Positions 29,771 to 45,600 of a stretch of 64,000 nt of DNA are shown in pieces (position 1 is the first letter of the stretch; the number at the start of each line of letters is the position of its first letter). The notes beneath the pieces are model-generated. The model did not search any database. It saw nothing but the letters and a program-made list of their open reading frames with translations, and was not told where the DNA came from. The DNA is taken from assembly GCA_012295275.1 (NCBI GenBank), contig CM022671.1, positions 36,591,683 to 36,655,682 of the forward strand, given 5' to 3'. The DNA is from Chrysomallon squamiferum. Its lineage: Eukaryota > Mollusca > Gastropoda > Neomphalida > Peltospiridae. The position numbers were made by a program, and so were the translations under genes.

Positions 29771-32700
29771 TTAGAGTTCATCTTTTGTTTTATCTTCACT
29801 CTGTAGACAAAAGAAAAAAAAGAAGAAAAGTAACTATTAGAAATTGTCTCGGATTTTAGCTGTTTGTTCCCTGTTACCCTCATTGCTGGCCTTTGTTGTT
29901 TTTTTGTTTGTTAAATGTTCATTTTGTACTGAGTTAGTGCTAATCAAAACTATGCAAATCCTCATGCTCAAAAACAAAGGATGCAAATTGCACAAACAAT
30001 TTGTTTTTAAAACAGGAGAGAAAAAGAAATAATCATAAAATGTATAAGAACAAAATGGATGCAGATATTAAAATTGTTTCAAATAAGAACGGATGAAATG
30101 GTTTCTCATCCGTCCGTCACACACGGCACAGCAATAAGCTGTAATCGGGAAAACAGCACAGCAACTGGATTAGTTATACATGTCATGCAACAGGTTAGAC
30201 ATTTATTCACTTGTTCTTACTGGGTGCTTTTCTTTTAATAATTGATCATTTGATACGGTTTCTTTTAATATTTGATTGTTTGAATACTGTAAACAAATGC
30301 TAAATAGAAGAAAGTTCCTTTTAAAACATAAATGTTCTGCAAGTAATTATTTTCCTATCAAACTTAACCAAGATAATAAAGATGTACTGTTGTATTTAGA
30401 AACAAATTAACTTACTTTCTCTGCTTCTTCTGCAGGTTTTTCTTCCTCTTTTATTGTTTCTTTTTCTTTTTCTTCACTCTCTTCAGCAACAACCTCTTCT
30501 TCCTCCCCTTCTGCTTTCTCCCCCTCCTCTTCTTCCTCTGGCTCATCTTCAATCTGTTAGCAGATTTTAGTATTAAACACCTTTTTACTTGCATGTTTAT
30601 TACACTATTCTTTTCTTTGTAATATACATCATCTATAAATCAGGTAGAACACAGATTGAAAAATTTGATAGGATAGTTGTAATATTTCTTTCAGTCTTTA
30701 TTTTATCACATAATATATGTACAAAATATACTTGACCAAAAAGTTGAAACTAACACTAACCTTGGCATCCAGTGGTACGTCCATACTAAGTCGCAGCATT
30801 CTCTCTATCCTATCAGCAAACCCTGCTGAGTCTGGAACCAGGTACCCTGACCTCATCGTAGCAGTTTCAAACATGATGATTGCCAAGTCTTTAGCAGTTT
30901 GATCTTCTTTGTTTGCCTGAAAGTAATGATGAGTGTAAACCTATAAATACATACAAACGTCACAATCATACACACACAGACACACACACCGTCAACAAAT
31001 GCCTTGCTGTTTTTACATTATTAAAACAAAACTTAATTTGTAAAGATCTCTGTATTGTTAATGCCTGGCTATTTAACAGATCTACACAATTACCTCTACT
31101 TTCTGTTTAAGTTCTTTCATCAGAGGGTGTCGTGGGTTGATTTCCAATGTCTTCTTTTGTGATGAATAAAATCTGAAAGAAAAAAGTTAATTTTACAATT
31201 AACATTTTATACATAGAAACAGCTACATTTTACTGTTATTTTTTTTATTGTATGTAAAAATTACATACATGTTCTGTGTCCATATCTATGGCCACAATTA
31301 TTGTGTTTTCACCCTAACATGCATCTTAAAACTGCATTAATAACTACTAAGTTACTCACTCCTGATTAGGGTCTTTGGATTTAGCATAAGCTTGTGCTCT
31401 CATTAATCTCTCCATATTTCCTGACCAGCCATACTGACTGGCAACCAAGGCACATGGTGAAGTTGTCAAACGTTCGGACACAGTCGCTTTTTCAATCTGG
31501 AAATTTCATATAATATTCACTTTTAACTTGATATATCATTTGACAAAAATAAATCCAAAAAGGTACTAAGAAAGAAGATAAATGCTTTAATGAAACTTTT
31601 TAAAATCTGGTGTTTTCACTCATATTATCAAGGTTTAAAATTAAACAAAAATGAGAGTGGTTATCAAATTCCCATTATTACATCTTAGGCTTCATAAGCA
31701 AGAAACATTATGCTAGATTTTGAAATTTTCTCACCTTGTCTTTCAAAGCGTCCTCCTTCAACCACTTCAGTAGAGGTTCGTACTCCTTTTCTAGAGCTTC
31801 CTTCCTCTCCTTGGCTTTTTCTGAATCGTCAAGTTTCAACCCATCTTTAGCTACATTTTGGAATTTTTTACCATCAAACTCAGGCAATGACTGCATGCAG
31901 TATTCATCAACTGGGTCAACCAAATAAAGCACTTCATAACCTTTCTTTAGAAGACGCTCAACAAATGGAGATTTTGATACCTGAACACAAAATATACTTA
32001 TATAAAATGTACTGTAACTGATATAATGAATATTTAACATGCAGAATGTTGAAATATAAACAACACATTTAAAAAATAAGATACAGTAAAATATTTTTTA
32101 CATAAATGATTTCATAAATTCAGTTTTATTTTTTTTCATTTTGTCTTGGCAATTTCTAATAACATTATCACAAGAGAAAATTAGGTACTATATTTTTAAG
32201 AATACCAAAAATTATTAGTATGAACAAACAAGTGAAACTTTGACATCAAGAAAAATGAAATCAATTTATCTAGAATTATTTTGTTTCAGTTACCTGCTCT
32301 TTATGCAAGTAATGAACTAGTTGGCAAATTAAATTGTAAGTAATTATTTTAACAGATGTTTATAAATGTTTAAAAAAGCATGCCTCATTTTTGGTGGTTC
32401 CAGCTATGAAGTAAATAGCATCCTGTTTTTCCTTCATCCTCTCAACATAGTCAGCCAGACTGGTCATCTCGGTGTCAGAGTTAGAAGAGTAAAATCGGAG
32501 AAGTTTTGCCAGTCGAGTTCTGTTAGACGGGTCTTCAATGACTCCCAGTTTGATACTGGAAAACATTTTTAATGTGATACATAACATTTTGTCTGATTAC
32601 TGTACAAGTAATAACATATGCTGAATTAATCAAGAACTGAAATTCAAAAAATATTTGGAATTAATACTTATCTGTTCCTGCAGATGCATTGTTTATAATA

Positions 32701-35700
32701 TATTACTTGATATAGACTTATTAAATTAAGAAAATGATTATCTAATTTTCTTCAGTAATGTTTCATGGTAATCCTGTCAGTTTTATACCAGAGAGAAAAA
32801 CACAAATATTCAGTCATTACCTTGTGCTGTATTCCTTCCAGAAGTGTTCATAATCATCTTTGCTTATCTTCTTAATCATGTCAAGAGTTTTTCTAACAAG
32901 TTTTTTCTTTATCACTTTTAACAGTTTGTGTTGCTGTAGGGTTTCTCGTGACACGTTCAGTGGCAAGTCATCAGAATCAACCTGAACACAAAACATGAAT
33001 AAAATCTTTAACTTCCATCTAGTATTTTATTTTATGTTTTTCTATTTTCTGTGGAATAACCCCCACCAAACAAATTACATACAATACTTTTGAACACTTA
33101 CTCTGAATTGAAAATGTGCTGTGTAACTTGGTTTTAGTACACTTTTCCTGTTATATAGTTACAGGAAAATGAATACAAAAAATTAAAATGTAAACATGTA
33201 GGAGATATCAAAATTAACATCATAAATGGTATGTAAAGGAAGCTTTGTTTCAATTAATGAACATGCAGGATTAAATTAAATATTGATTACAAATTAGCAA
33301 CAGAGTGAGATTAAAACCTGATTTACTTACCACACCTCTGATAAAAGCCAGATATTTTGGCATCATATCTTCAAAGTCATCAGTGATAAACACTCTTCTG
33401 ACATACATCTGAAAAAAATATAAAACATTTTAAGAAGGTTTATGCCCAACACTGGAAAGCTATTTAAAATATATGCAAAGCCAATGCTTTTTGGGACAAA
33501 AAAAAAAAAATCTGATTTATTGTAGGAATAAACATAAAAAAATATAATATTTTTAATAGCTGTGTAAAATTCAATTCTTATAAAATGAGGAAAAACAAAC
33601 CTTTATACTGCTAATTTTCTTTCCATAGTTATGGAAGAGGTCACTGGGAGAGTTCTTTGGCACGTAGAGGATAGATTTGAACGTGACCTCACCTTCGGCA
33701 GTGAAGTGAATCTTTGTCATTGGATCTTCAGATTCCTTGCTGATAGACTTATAGAATTCATTGTACTCACTTTCTTCAATGTCTGCAGGTCTGAAACAAA
33801 ATAAGTTTATTTTATTTACAAGATAACTCATGATGTAGAATATTACAACCGTTTTACAATGATCAGTGAAGAGGTGAACTCACTTGCGAGTCCAAATTGG
33901 CTTCACGCTGTTCATCAGTTCCCAGTCCCAGACTGTCTTTGACACCTTCTTTGTCTTTGGTTTATCTTCCTCCTTCTCTTCTTCCACCTTTCCATCATCT
34001 TCCTCTTCTTCTTTGTCTTCTTTTTTCTTTTCTTCCTCTTCAATAGGTTCCTCAACCTCTTCTGTCTGTTACAAAATATTTATTAAAGGTTTATAATATT
34101 TTCTTTTTAGCAAGAATTGAAGAACATTTTCAAATAATTGTTACAGTAAAGAATGAATGAATATTTAACGACATCAGTACAATTCTAAGTTCACAATAAG
34201 AAAATAATGGAGTAAAATAAATCAGTGTTAGAAACTGATTTATAATATTTTTACTCTATACAGTATAATAAATACGAGAAAAAAAAAATGTATCAAACAT
34301 TTTAAAATTTATAATAGAAATTAAAGTATGGGAAATATCACAGTGTCTCAACTCCATCCTTTCTTGATTGTTTATAAGACTACCAATCACCTCAGTCTTA
34401 CAATAAATAAAATTTGTAAAACAAATGCATGAAACTGATGTAAATCAGAATAAATAGAAGAATTATTTCCAAACAATGGAATTATAACAAAAGAGGTAAA
34501 GAATAAATGATAATTAACCAGTGCTTTGTTATGAGAAGATAATAACAAATGTTAAGATGTGAAGGTTAAAAGAACAGCTGTACTCTGAGAGAGACATGGT
34601 GCCCTTTCAAGTGAGATATCAGATAAAAAAAACAACCTCACACCTGCTCCAGCTTAATGTTTCATATCTAACATCACAAGCCCTCCTCTTTATCTCATGT
34701 TCATTCATTTGAAAGTTTTACTAGTAATTAAAATAATGTGGCAGGCGGTAATAACAGACAAAATTGATAAAATATTTTAATAAAAAACTTCATTATTAAA
34801 AAAAAAAGAAAAAAAAAAAGAAGGTTCCATTACAAATATACTTAACTCTTCCAATTTAGAATTAATGTCAGACTAATGCAAGGTGTAATTATAGCCAACT
34901 TTGAACCCAGACCTTCTTTGGTGTAAATTTTGATAAAAATAAGAAAAGAAATAAAATAATTAAAAAGAAATACCAAAAATAAAATAATATTTTAAAGTTA
35001 AAATATAGGTGTTATTTAAAATGATGAAGTGTTTTACTTTGCTAGTCCACAGGTAGATGTTGAAGTTGATGAACTGACTGTACTTCTTTATCAAGTCTTT
35101 TAAAGTGTTTTCCTCCAAAAAGTCATGTGCCTCTTCCTTCAGATGCAAACTGCAAAATAAATCAGTTAATGGATTCTTAATGACACAATCTTTGATGAAC
35201 CAGACAAGCAAATGTTCTAATTATTAGGCTACACAATTTAAAAACACACTTATTAGAGTAACAGATACAAACATTAATAGTAAAAAAAGAAAGAAAAAAG
35301 AAGACAAACAGTCTTAAACATTATACATACAGTACATTTTCCTAACACAGTTGTTAGGTTTCAATTATTAACAAATGTAACAATACTAACAAATCTGCTA
35401 ATAAAATCAGGTGGTTCAAGATAAGTCAAAGTAATTTTAGACAACAAATAACTGTGTAGGATAAAGAACATGTAAATCCTATTTCAGTACAGTGTTAATA
35501 GAACTTAAGGCTAAAGCTAATTAAATTAAGGTAGGTGTTGTAATAACTTAATGTGACTGCTGTATATATAGGACTAATGAAATTCTTACCTGACAGTAGT
35601 TCCACGTCCAAGTGTATTTCCTCTTGGATCTTTCACAATGCTGAACTCATTGGCATCAGATTCCCAGATGTATTGGTCATCATCATTGTGCTTTGAGGTG

Positions 35701-36574
35701 ACAATGACACGATCCGAAACTAAAAAAAACCCAAAACCAAAACAATTGTAAGTCAAAGCAATCTATTTACAGACTGTAAATTAATTTGCTTGTTGTTTGC
35801 TGCAGTGACATTAATGTTTTTAAATTATTTTCTGGTGTATGTGTGCAATGGAATGCAGTGCTGTATGGACTCAAGTAGGCATGTGTCACTTTACAAGCAA
35901 AATTGCAGCCCATGGGCCATACAAAGATTTCTACAGTAAAATCACGTTTTTATCTTCATAAAATAATTTTTTTTTTTAAATCGTTTCAATTATGTCATCT
36001 ACTTTCTTTTAACTTCTGGCAAATCATGTGCAGCTTATTAACAATTGTAAACAGAAAGCTTTCTTTTAAACATTTTAACAGTTTTTGCTTTTAAAATGGC
36101 AAATGCTCCTTTTCCTGCTTCACTACTTCATTACTTTGTATTTATGAATGCTGTTAAATTTGCTAAAACATTTCTGTGGACATTGATATTATAGATTAAG
36201 CATAGTGTAGATGCAAAAAATATAAATTGATTGTAATACACTTTTTGTTTCTTAGTTCTGTTGGTGTGGCTCCTAAATATACTCAAATTTTCTTATGCGC
36301 CACTAGGTAAGACTTGAGTTTGACACCCCTGGACTAACGAATATGATCAAATTAAAAACGAATCTTACCCAGAAAAGATGAATAGAACCCAACACCAAAT
36401 TGTCCAATAAAATCAGCTGCATCAGCCTGAGTCTCTTCAATTTTTTTCTGTAGAAATTCACTTGTTCCTGATTTGGCAATGGTGCCGAGATTTTTCATCA
36501 GATCATCTTTAGTCATGCCAATACCAGTATCGGTGATATGTAGGACATGATTTTCTTTGTCTGCCTGCAGTAGT

Positions 36575-36617
<43 letters not shown>

Positions 36618-39600
36618 ACCTTTAATATTCATAGACAACAAATGATTATCATGTGTTAATTACATTATTTTTTGTATTATGTAAAAGGGAAGAAATGTAG
36701 ATAATTTTCATACACTGAGAAAAGATAGAACATAAAACCATGTGATTGCCATGTAAGAATGATCTTAAGCCATACCTATCACAATTTTTATACATGTAAA
36801 AATAATATCCATAAGTAAAAATAAAAACTACTTCTTTTTAACACTTGACAGTACGATAAATTAATCTGCTATGTAAAGTGTTTTAAACTTTCTGTTATAA
36901 ATTATATATGAATAAGATGCTTCAAAGTATCAATTTGTTATACGAGAAAATATAATTATATAGCCACTGCTAATAAATGAATAAAAAATTATAGTAAATG
37001 TAGACATTAAGGAATCATTTTTACTGTAAGAGCAAAAATGACATAAGCAAACCATTTACATAACTTTACTGTCAAACCAAGTGTTCAAAAGAAAACAATT
37101 AGGAAACTGGATACTGTACTTGTGCACACAAAATTAAATTATAGCATTTGTTAATATATAACTCTTTAGGGCTTTTGCATTTTATACTTTTGTTATATAA
37201 TGGATTAAGTGACATTTGTTAACTGTTGAATATAAAGATTTTAAAATTATCTAAAATTAAACAGTAAAAATAAGAAACAAACTCAACACAACTCATCATC
37301 TTACAGGTAAACAGCAATACAAGTATGAATTGTTATATTTGTGTGACTGCTGATTGTTACTACTAAGCTCAATGTCTTACAGTGAATGTATATTTAAGGG
37401 CAACTCTTTTTTTCTGCAAATACATCTGCATGTTGTTGCATGTATCTGACAAGTCAAGTTAAAATACCGGGGTGAAGTGCTGTAGCTGGGAAACATTTTC
37501 TCCTTAGTCATAGAGAAGCAAGTTATTTCTGAGTGAATGCTGCTACTTGTGAAGACTGGGGAGATTTACAAAACAATGACGGTAGCTGCAAACAGTGAAC
37601 TCACTTACAGAAATATCACTGCTATAAACAGTAAACTAACTAACAATTAAGTTCTGACCTGATCTCTGTATGAAATGAAAGGGAAAAGCACGGTTATGTG
37701 AAACAATTTTTCTTTCTTTTACAAAACAAAGAAAAAAGTCTATTACATTGCTTGAATGCTTTCAGCATCTGTTACTGGTGTGACTAATACTGAAGAAGAA
37801 AAATTCAAGGCTGGAAAGAAAAGCTCTGTTCAGTCTTGTATAGCATTTCTACATGTAATACATCTCTAGACTGCTATGATCTTGTCAGATATTTAATGTA
37901 CAGACTATCGTACCATTTCTACAGTACACATCTATTCCAAACATTGGCTTCAAATTATTTAACTGATTTTACAAATATTTTCTTTAAAAACTAAAAGAGT
38001 TAATACTTTGTACCATTTGCTGCTTAGTAAACAAGTTTTATTATTTAACACTTTCCTAGATTCTGATAAAAAAATAGACTTTTTAAATTATTATTTATTA
38101 AACAATTTCTACTATGCTATTATTCTTTTAAATTCATAATTATATTCTTACTTATAATTACATTTGAATGAAATACATAAGGGACTTAATTTTAAATATG
38201 AATAAAGTGCTTCAATATTTGTCAAATTGTTTTTTCTAATCTTTCATCTCATTTAAGTTGTAAAAAGGTTAAACATATATAGTGATAATTAAAACAAATT
38301 AGTTTTAGACATTTCTAGTCCTAAAACAAAAATATATAAATCTCTCCCATTTATTGGGGTTTTTTTTTATTCTGTTCTGACAAAAATATACATTTAAAAC
38401 TGATTACACTTATTATATACATTATTTTTATAGCCTTAAGCAAATTTATGTAAGAAATGTATGATGAAGTTTTTTTTAACTGAGGAAAATACAGCTTGAT
38501 GAAGTTTTTTATAATTCAGATTATAGAATTATTATGATGATCGAATGGACTTCTATCACTAATCAAAGAAACTTTGTGAATTTGTTTATTTCTGTTTCAA
38601 ACCTTACAGTCATCCTGACCCACATTGCTAATTATATTCTCCAAGCCTTTCTTGTGTTATGAATTCCATGATATATGTTTGTTTAGAAATAAATCAAGAA
38701 ATAAACTGGAATGTCCCAGGATGGTGCTGGGCTAATAAAGACATCAGACAGGTGCTACTAACAACATTATTTATGTTTGTTGATCCAGTAGACCTGTGTA
38801 CGTAGCTGTAATTGTAGTTGTTATTAATAGACTACATATCCACAAGCACCATGCAGATACTTATTTTTTACCACATGAGGTCTTTAACTGCTTATCACAA
38901 AGTAACTAAGTGTCTTGCCACAGTGGTGTATTTTAACATGTTCTGGCAGACACACATTTTAAGAAAAAATCTGGGTTTTGGCCAAAGATGAAGAAAACCA
39001 TATTGATAGGGTAGCTGGAGCCATGCAGTAAACAATAAGTTAGAAGTGATAACAGAAACAAACAGTTGGTAATAAGGTTATTTCTATAACCATGCACACT
39101 ATTCTAAAACAGGATGTTAAGAAGATCAGAGGAAAAATTTTAATTTTTATAAATTTCTTGTTACAAACACATTTCTTATTGATCACTGAAATATTGCCAT
39201 GTTTCCTATTTTAATCCATATATAGCTAGAAACTTGTTTTGAATCAATATATATGTATCAAGATATGCTTATTTTTTAACAAGTATTACAAAACAGCATT
39301 CGCCTGGTAATAAAAGTATATTATAAAATAAACATTTATATAACAAATAAAATCAGATGAACATCCTGATGACAAAAATGAACTTGGTCAACATCCAGAT
39401 TTTATTTTTATATTTAATTATTCTCTAGTAATTTTATGGTATATCAACATATTTATAAAACACAGAAAATATGAATATTCCAGATGTAGAACTTAACTGC
39501 TTATTTAGTTACTGATTAAGAAGACTGCCCCCCCCATCCTGCTCCCATAAACACAAGCTGTTTTCCTCAAAGATCCACAAATAAATGTTTAATAATGTGT

Positions 39601-42600
39601 TCCTGTACCATAATGCAATCTTATTTACACAATGAATAAACAGGTAAATCTACAATAAACAAAATAACCGCAGCAAAACTTTGTGGAAAAGAAACAATTT
39701 GTAATACTTCATGAAAAAACATTTTAATTTTTTTGAAAATGTTAGAAATTAAAGAATACTGGTTTTTGTCAAACAATCTACTTATGTCAGTATCTATCAA
39801 CAATGTGAAAATGTCTTGAAAAGAATTTTGATTGTGTTTATAAAAACAACAGAAAAGCTTAGGATCTAATGTTAACAATTTCAACAGATACAAAACCAGT
39901 GAAGCAAGATATATGGTAAATTATTACCTAACAACTGGCTGTTATGAAAAGCCATCAGTAATGAAAACATTTGTGGCGTATGTTATGGCTAGATACTTAT
40001 ACATTAGGTAAATTGAATAAAATATATATTTCATATAAATAACTGATTAAATGCAGAAGTTATGTCTTCCTTAGCTCAGAGAATAAATCTGTTAGATATT
40101 AAAAGTATTTAAAATATATTGCTAATTATCATATTTAATTCTTTCCTTTTTTTTTCTTTTTGGAGACATTGGTTAACAGAAATACATCAGTTCAGATGAG
40201 TACATGTTTAAAATAAAACTGAAATATGTGTATAAACAAAATAAATTACACTATTGTGACAGGTACCATTCTCTGAACCAGAGTTGTGACATCTCAAATT
40301 GAATTTCCTTTTTTTTTTCTTTTTTTTTTTTAATAATGCTTAATGTGTACAGTTCTGGCAATATATACTGTCAGATGTAGAACAGAAATAAAGCCAGCAG
40401 GACTCACACTGGTACTCAGAATGTGTTATCGGCAACATGCCTTCTTCTCAGTGAAATGTGCATCCAATAATATTTACAGGAAAGTCAGTTTTAGAGAGGA
40501 AACAAGCTGTGTTGTTTGTGAGGTTGGAGATGAAACATACTGATGCTGTGATATGGAAACACAAAGTGGATGTCTGCAGAACATGTGTGAAACAATATCA
40601 CAGCTACTGTTCATTCAGAACATAAACTAGTGAAACATTTCTAGTGTACAAGATATTACTAATTAAAATTGTAACAGTTTCCTTACTGTTTATGACAGAA
40701 TAAAAATAACCAACATTCAAATGTTATGAAATTACTTTGTCCTATACAACAGAACTGTGACCATTATCAACACTGTAACATGATATAAACAAAGTGAAAG
40801 TATGAACAGGTATCACATCACACTAATATAATATATTACTTGACAATATTTCACAGTGGATAGCAGCTGTGTAATGAAGTGAAAACATTGACTTACCTTT
40901 ATCTTGATACTCATCTCTGTAATGCTTCCCATTGCATCTTTGTCAGTGAGAGAAAGAAAACGAATCTTGTCTAAAGCATCAGAGGCATTTGATATCAGTT
41001 CTCTTAAGAAAATCTGAAAATAAAACCGGTTTTCATTAATCATCTAGTACCAGTAATTATTTCAGTGAACCTAATTAAATGCAGGGTGTATATTTATGTT
41101 TCTTACAAGTTTTATGCAAATGACTACACATATTAAATTAATAATCTTAAAGATGTATCAAGTGTAGATGGGTCAATTTCACTTTTGAGGGAAGTAATTT
41201 ACTAGCAAAAATACCTTCTGATTAAAAGATGAGATTTGGAAACATTTTACATAGATCTTAGCAGCAAGCCTCTGCTATTAACAAATCACTTTTCTCACTG
41301 AGAAGTGTCACAAATGTAAAACATACCTCTTTATTTTTATACAGAGAGTTGATAATAAGTTTCATCATGCGATCCACTTCAGCTTGGAATGCAAATTTTT
41401 CCGATTTTTCCCTGAGTTCCTTCATTTGAGCAACGTTCAATCCATCTAACTTTATTGCTTCTTCCTCTCTGAAAAACAGATTAAAAATATAATAATTAAA
41501 TGAATTTTATGAAATATGTAACATTAATTACAAGTTGGAAAATCATTTCAAATTGCTCACATTAAACACTATACTGTTGTATTTGCATACAATGGCATTC
41601 ATAAATCATTAAAAACACACAGGATTCAAACTTTGGGATTTTCTGTATTTTCATAATAGTATTTATTTTTAGTTACTTGTCAATAATTTCTTTATATATA
41701 TTTACAATTATTATAAGCAAAAAGGTTACATGTTTAAAAATTTGTGTAAGGAAAATGTCAAGATACATAATTTCTGATAAATTCTGATAATTTAATGGGG
41801 GTTTTTTGTTGTTTTTTTTAAATTAATATTATTATTCATTTATTAAATCATTTTCCCAGATAAGCATGATCCAAAATGATAACCATTAAGGGAGGGATGT
41901 TTTTTTGTTTGGAGGGATGTTTTTTTTGTTTTGAGGGAGGTTTTTTTGTTGTTTTTTTTAAAAAGTATTTATTAGTTTTTTGTGTTTTTTTTGTATTTTA
42001 TCCCCATCAGTTTTAATCTAATTTAAGCATCTATCAATGAAGAACAGTTTATTCAGTAATGCAAGTCTTTTATTATAAATACTGAAATATCACTGATTAT
42101 TTATCAAAAGCAATGAAAAACAATTTCCTTGATCTGGTGAAACTTAGAATAATGACAGAAATGATGTAAACTGACATTTATTTTATCATTCACAGATTTC
42201 TAAATATGTAACCTTTTTTGCATATAATAATAAGAATGAATGAATGAATGAATGAATAAAAAAAAAAAAATTGAAAAATAGATAGACGAAACACAAAATA
42301 TATCAGAAATGATATATCTTGAGATTTTCATTACACAGATTTTTAAACACGTAACCTTTTTTGCATATAATAAAAATAATAAAGAAATAAAGAAAAAAGA
42401 AAACACACTGAGTAACAAAATATGTCAGAAATGATGTAATTTGAGATTTTATTACACAGATTTTTAAAAAGGTAATCTTTTTTGCATATAATAAAAATAA
42501 ATAAATTACAAAATAACAGAACATAAATAATATAAATAACCCCGCAGAAAAATTAATACTGTATTTATTTTAGCTTTTTTAAACAGTTACATATGACATT

Positions 42601-45600
42601 AATTAGTGTGTATAACAGTCAGTAAAACTATTTTCACTTTAACAAGCAAATTGCATGACAGACACTGGAGAAAATGTTTTCACAAGTTGTCATTCTAATC
42701 AGATTTTTGAGGAATTGGCATCAACTGTTAATATCTTTCTTTTGACATCCATTAACTGATCTGTACATGGAATTATGTTTGTTCGTTTTGTTGAAAATAC
42801 AACTGAAGCAGTATTTAAATAATACATTTAATACCTAGCATATAACCTGCTTGAAAGGATATAAATCATAAACAACATTTAAACTAATCTATATTTTGAT
42901 TTCTAATATGATTCTAATAATTAGAAATTGGCTGGTGATATCATTAACGTTTTATTTTCTATGAAATTCCCAGAGCACATCAAGGATACTAAGTAAGCTG
43001 TGGTTGAATATTAAGATAGTGTGTAGTAACTGACATGAAGTCTGAGTTGGCAGCTCATGTTGTACAGCTCAGTTATAGCTGGCAGCCAAACTTGGGCATA
43101 CACCAGGATCTTGCTGTCTGCTTCTACATGCTTTTATGTTTACAGTGAATGTAAACAAAGCAGAAATCAACTTATTTTAGATAGTTTTGTCCACACTACC
43201 ATGTGAACAGTAGTAAGATATCATCTATAGTATGTACTTTCTGAACCCAGGTTTCAAAATATTGAAAATGTGTGGTCAATAGTATTTGTGGATAATTATA
43301 ATACTAGAAAAACAATTATTCAACCATAGAAAATTATTAGGCAATATAATGTACATATGTATTTAATGTTATTCTAAAAATATGAACATAATTTAAATTT
43401 GTTATTATGTCAGACTGTATTTTTAGACATTTTTTGTAATAGTTTACTAACTCATATTTGTTTTTTTTTTGTACTTTCTTTCTGATATAAATGTAAATGG
43501 CACTGTTTCAGATTTTAAAGTAGTCTTTGATTCACTTAAATCAGGCAGCATATGATAAAATGAGATTTTTTCAAGCATAAAAAATTCAGATTCTGTACTA
43601 TTCTGCAGTGTAAGCATTAGCATGTGCTGAATTATTCCAGATGAGAAAACAACATGCTTGATTCTAAAACTCAAGTAGACACACACTAGATGCAGTGTGT
43701 GATATATGCTGTAGTTGTCTTAGAGCTGCTTCTATCTACCTGCATATCAGCCACTGCGTTGTAGTACTCACCCCCTGCCCACAACCACACATGTAAACAC
43801 ATACGTGGTGTCTTAAATTATATAGTACAGGAGATAATACTGTTATGTCAGTGCTTTTTTTTACCAGCAGTCAAACCAAATATGTTAGCACCTGCCTAAT
43901 ACCTAAGAATAGTTTGTGTACTGTCCTTGATGTAGTGATGCTCTTACTGTTAAATAACTAACAGATGAAGTCAAAAATGTATTTGTTACACAGCCAATAT
44001 TGCTGTCCTGCAGAAACACTGGCCAACTGGTTTGTTAATGCCAGAGCATCCATTATATAAAATAGTTTACATAATTAAACTCATATGAAATTAAAATCCT
44101 TCCATACATAAATTATTTTTATTTTTATAAAACTTTACCTACAGATACATATACAACTGCTAACAAATGTGCAGTTTAATATAAATGCTGCTGCAATTAC
44201 CAATTTAGAAATACTAATAATAGAACAATTTGAACATTCTTGAAAAATGTATACATGTATCTGTTTTTGTGTATAAATATGCATGATGAAAGCCAGAAAA
44301 ATGTTCACTTTAAAGAAACTGAAGATTAATCTCAGTTATCTGTTAAAGATTTTACCATGTAGCATGTTTAATGCTACCAGCTAAAACTAACAGATTAATT
44401 AACTGATAAACAGTCTTACACATCTGCAGGGTATTACAGCTTGTGAATGACTGACAACTATTTGTTATAGTATCAATGATTTACTTATAACGAATCCTCT
44501 AGCACCAATGTATAAAAAACAGTTTTAATTTTTCAAATAACTTACATTAAAATGAACGGATGGTAAAATGCATTACAGTTAAATATAACAAATCTGAAAT
44601 TCATCTCAATTTTAACAAACAAGAAACAAAAAAAAAATAAATAAATAAAGTTGATGGCCCTATGCAAACATTCTAGAAAAGTTGATTTTTAGTTATGCAT
44701 ATTAATGTCACATTTTTAAGAATGGTGCTAGTCACATTTTACTTAAAAGAAGCCAATATTTCACAGTACCAGTCTTCTTAAAAAAGCAGTTAAATTTACT
44801 TTTTTTTTTTTTTTGACAAAAATATAACTGAGTAAATTGATTGCTCACCTTTGTACTACCTCATCATCAGTTTTTGAAGCTTCTCTACTTTTACCAAGAT
44901 CTTCCTCAACAGTGGAAGTTGAATCATCTTTACTACTCGAGTCATCTGCTGCTAATGCAACTGAAAAAGGAAATAAAGTCATTGTTGTAGTATTTATATC
45001 AGAATGGCAAATGCAAGTTTAATCTACAGCATTCTGAAACCGGTGATTTTTGTCTGTAGTTCTATGTTTTTGAGACAGAATTTGTACTGGTAATGTAACA
45101 ATAGTTAATTAAACAATAGCTGACCAGTACAAAAAGATATCCTATTTTATCAAAAACAAAAAATAATTGAATTTCATATTAATTTTCCTTTATTTAGTTT
45201 TATTAGCACTGTTTCTAAATTACTACACTGATGAAGATAAACTGTAAGAATAACAATGAAAAAGTTAAGAAACAAAAAACAAATAAAAAATATTGTCTCT
45301 AACCAACTACACTATATTAAACACAAAATTATAGCTTCCAGTAATATTCAAGTAATGTTTTCTTTGTAGTATTCACATAAAAGTCTAATAAAAAGAGAAA
45401 ACCCAGAAAAAAACAGAATGCAGGATAGTTTGTGACCAAATGAAGTGGCTAATTTACATTTTATTATCACTTTTATAATTAATAAAAATGTGAAATATTA
45501 AAGTATGTGTGTAAGAATAAATAAATAATTTTGAAAATACCTCATAATTCTAAACTTATTTTGACAGGTCTGTTATTATTTATAATAGTCTTATAATAAA

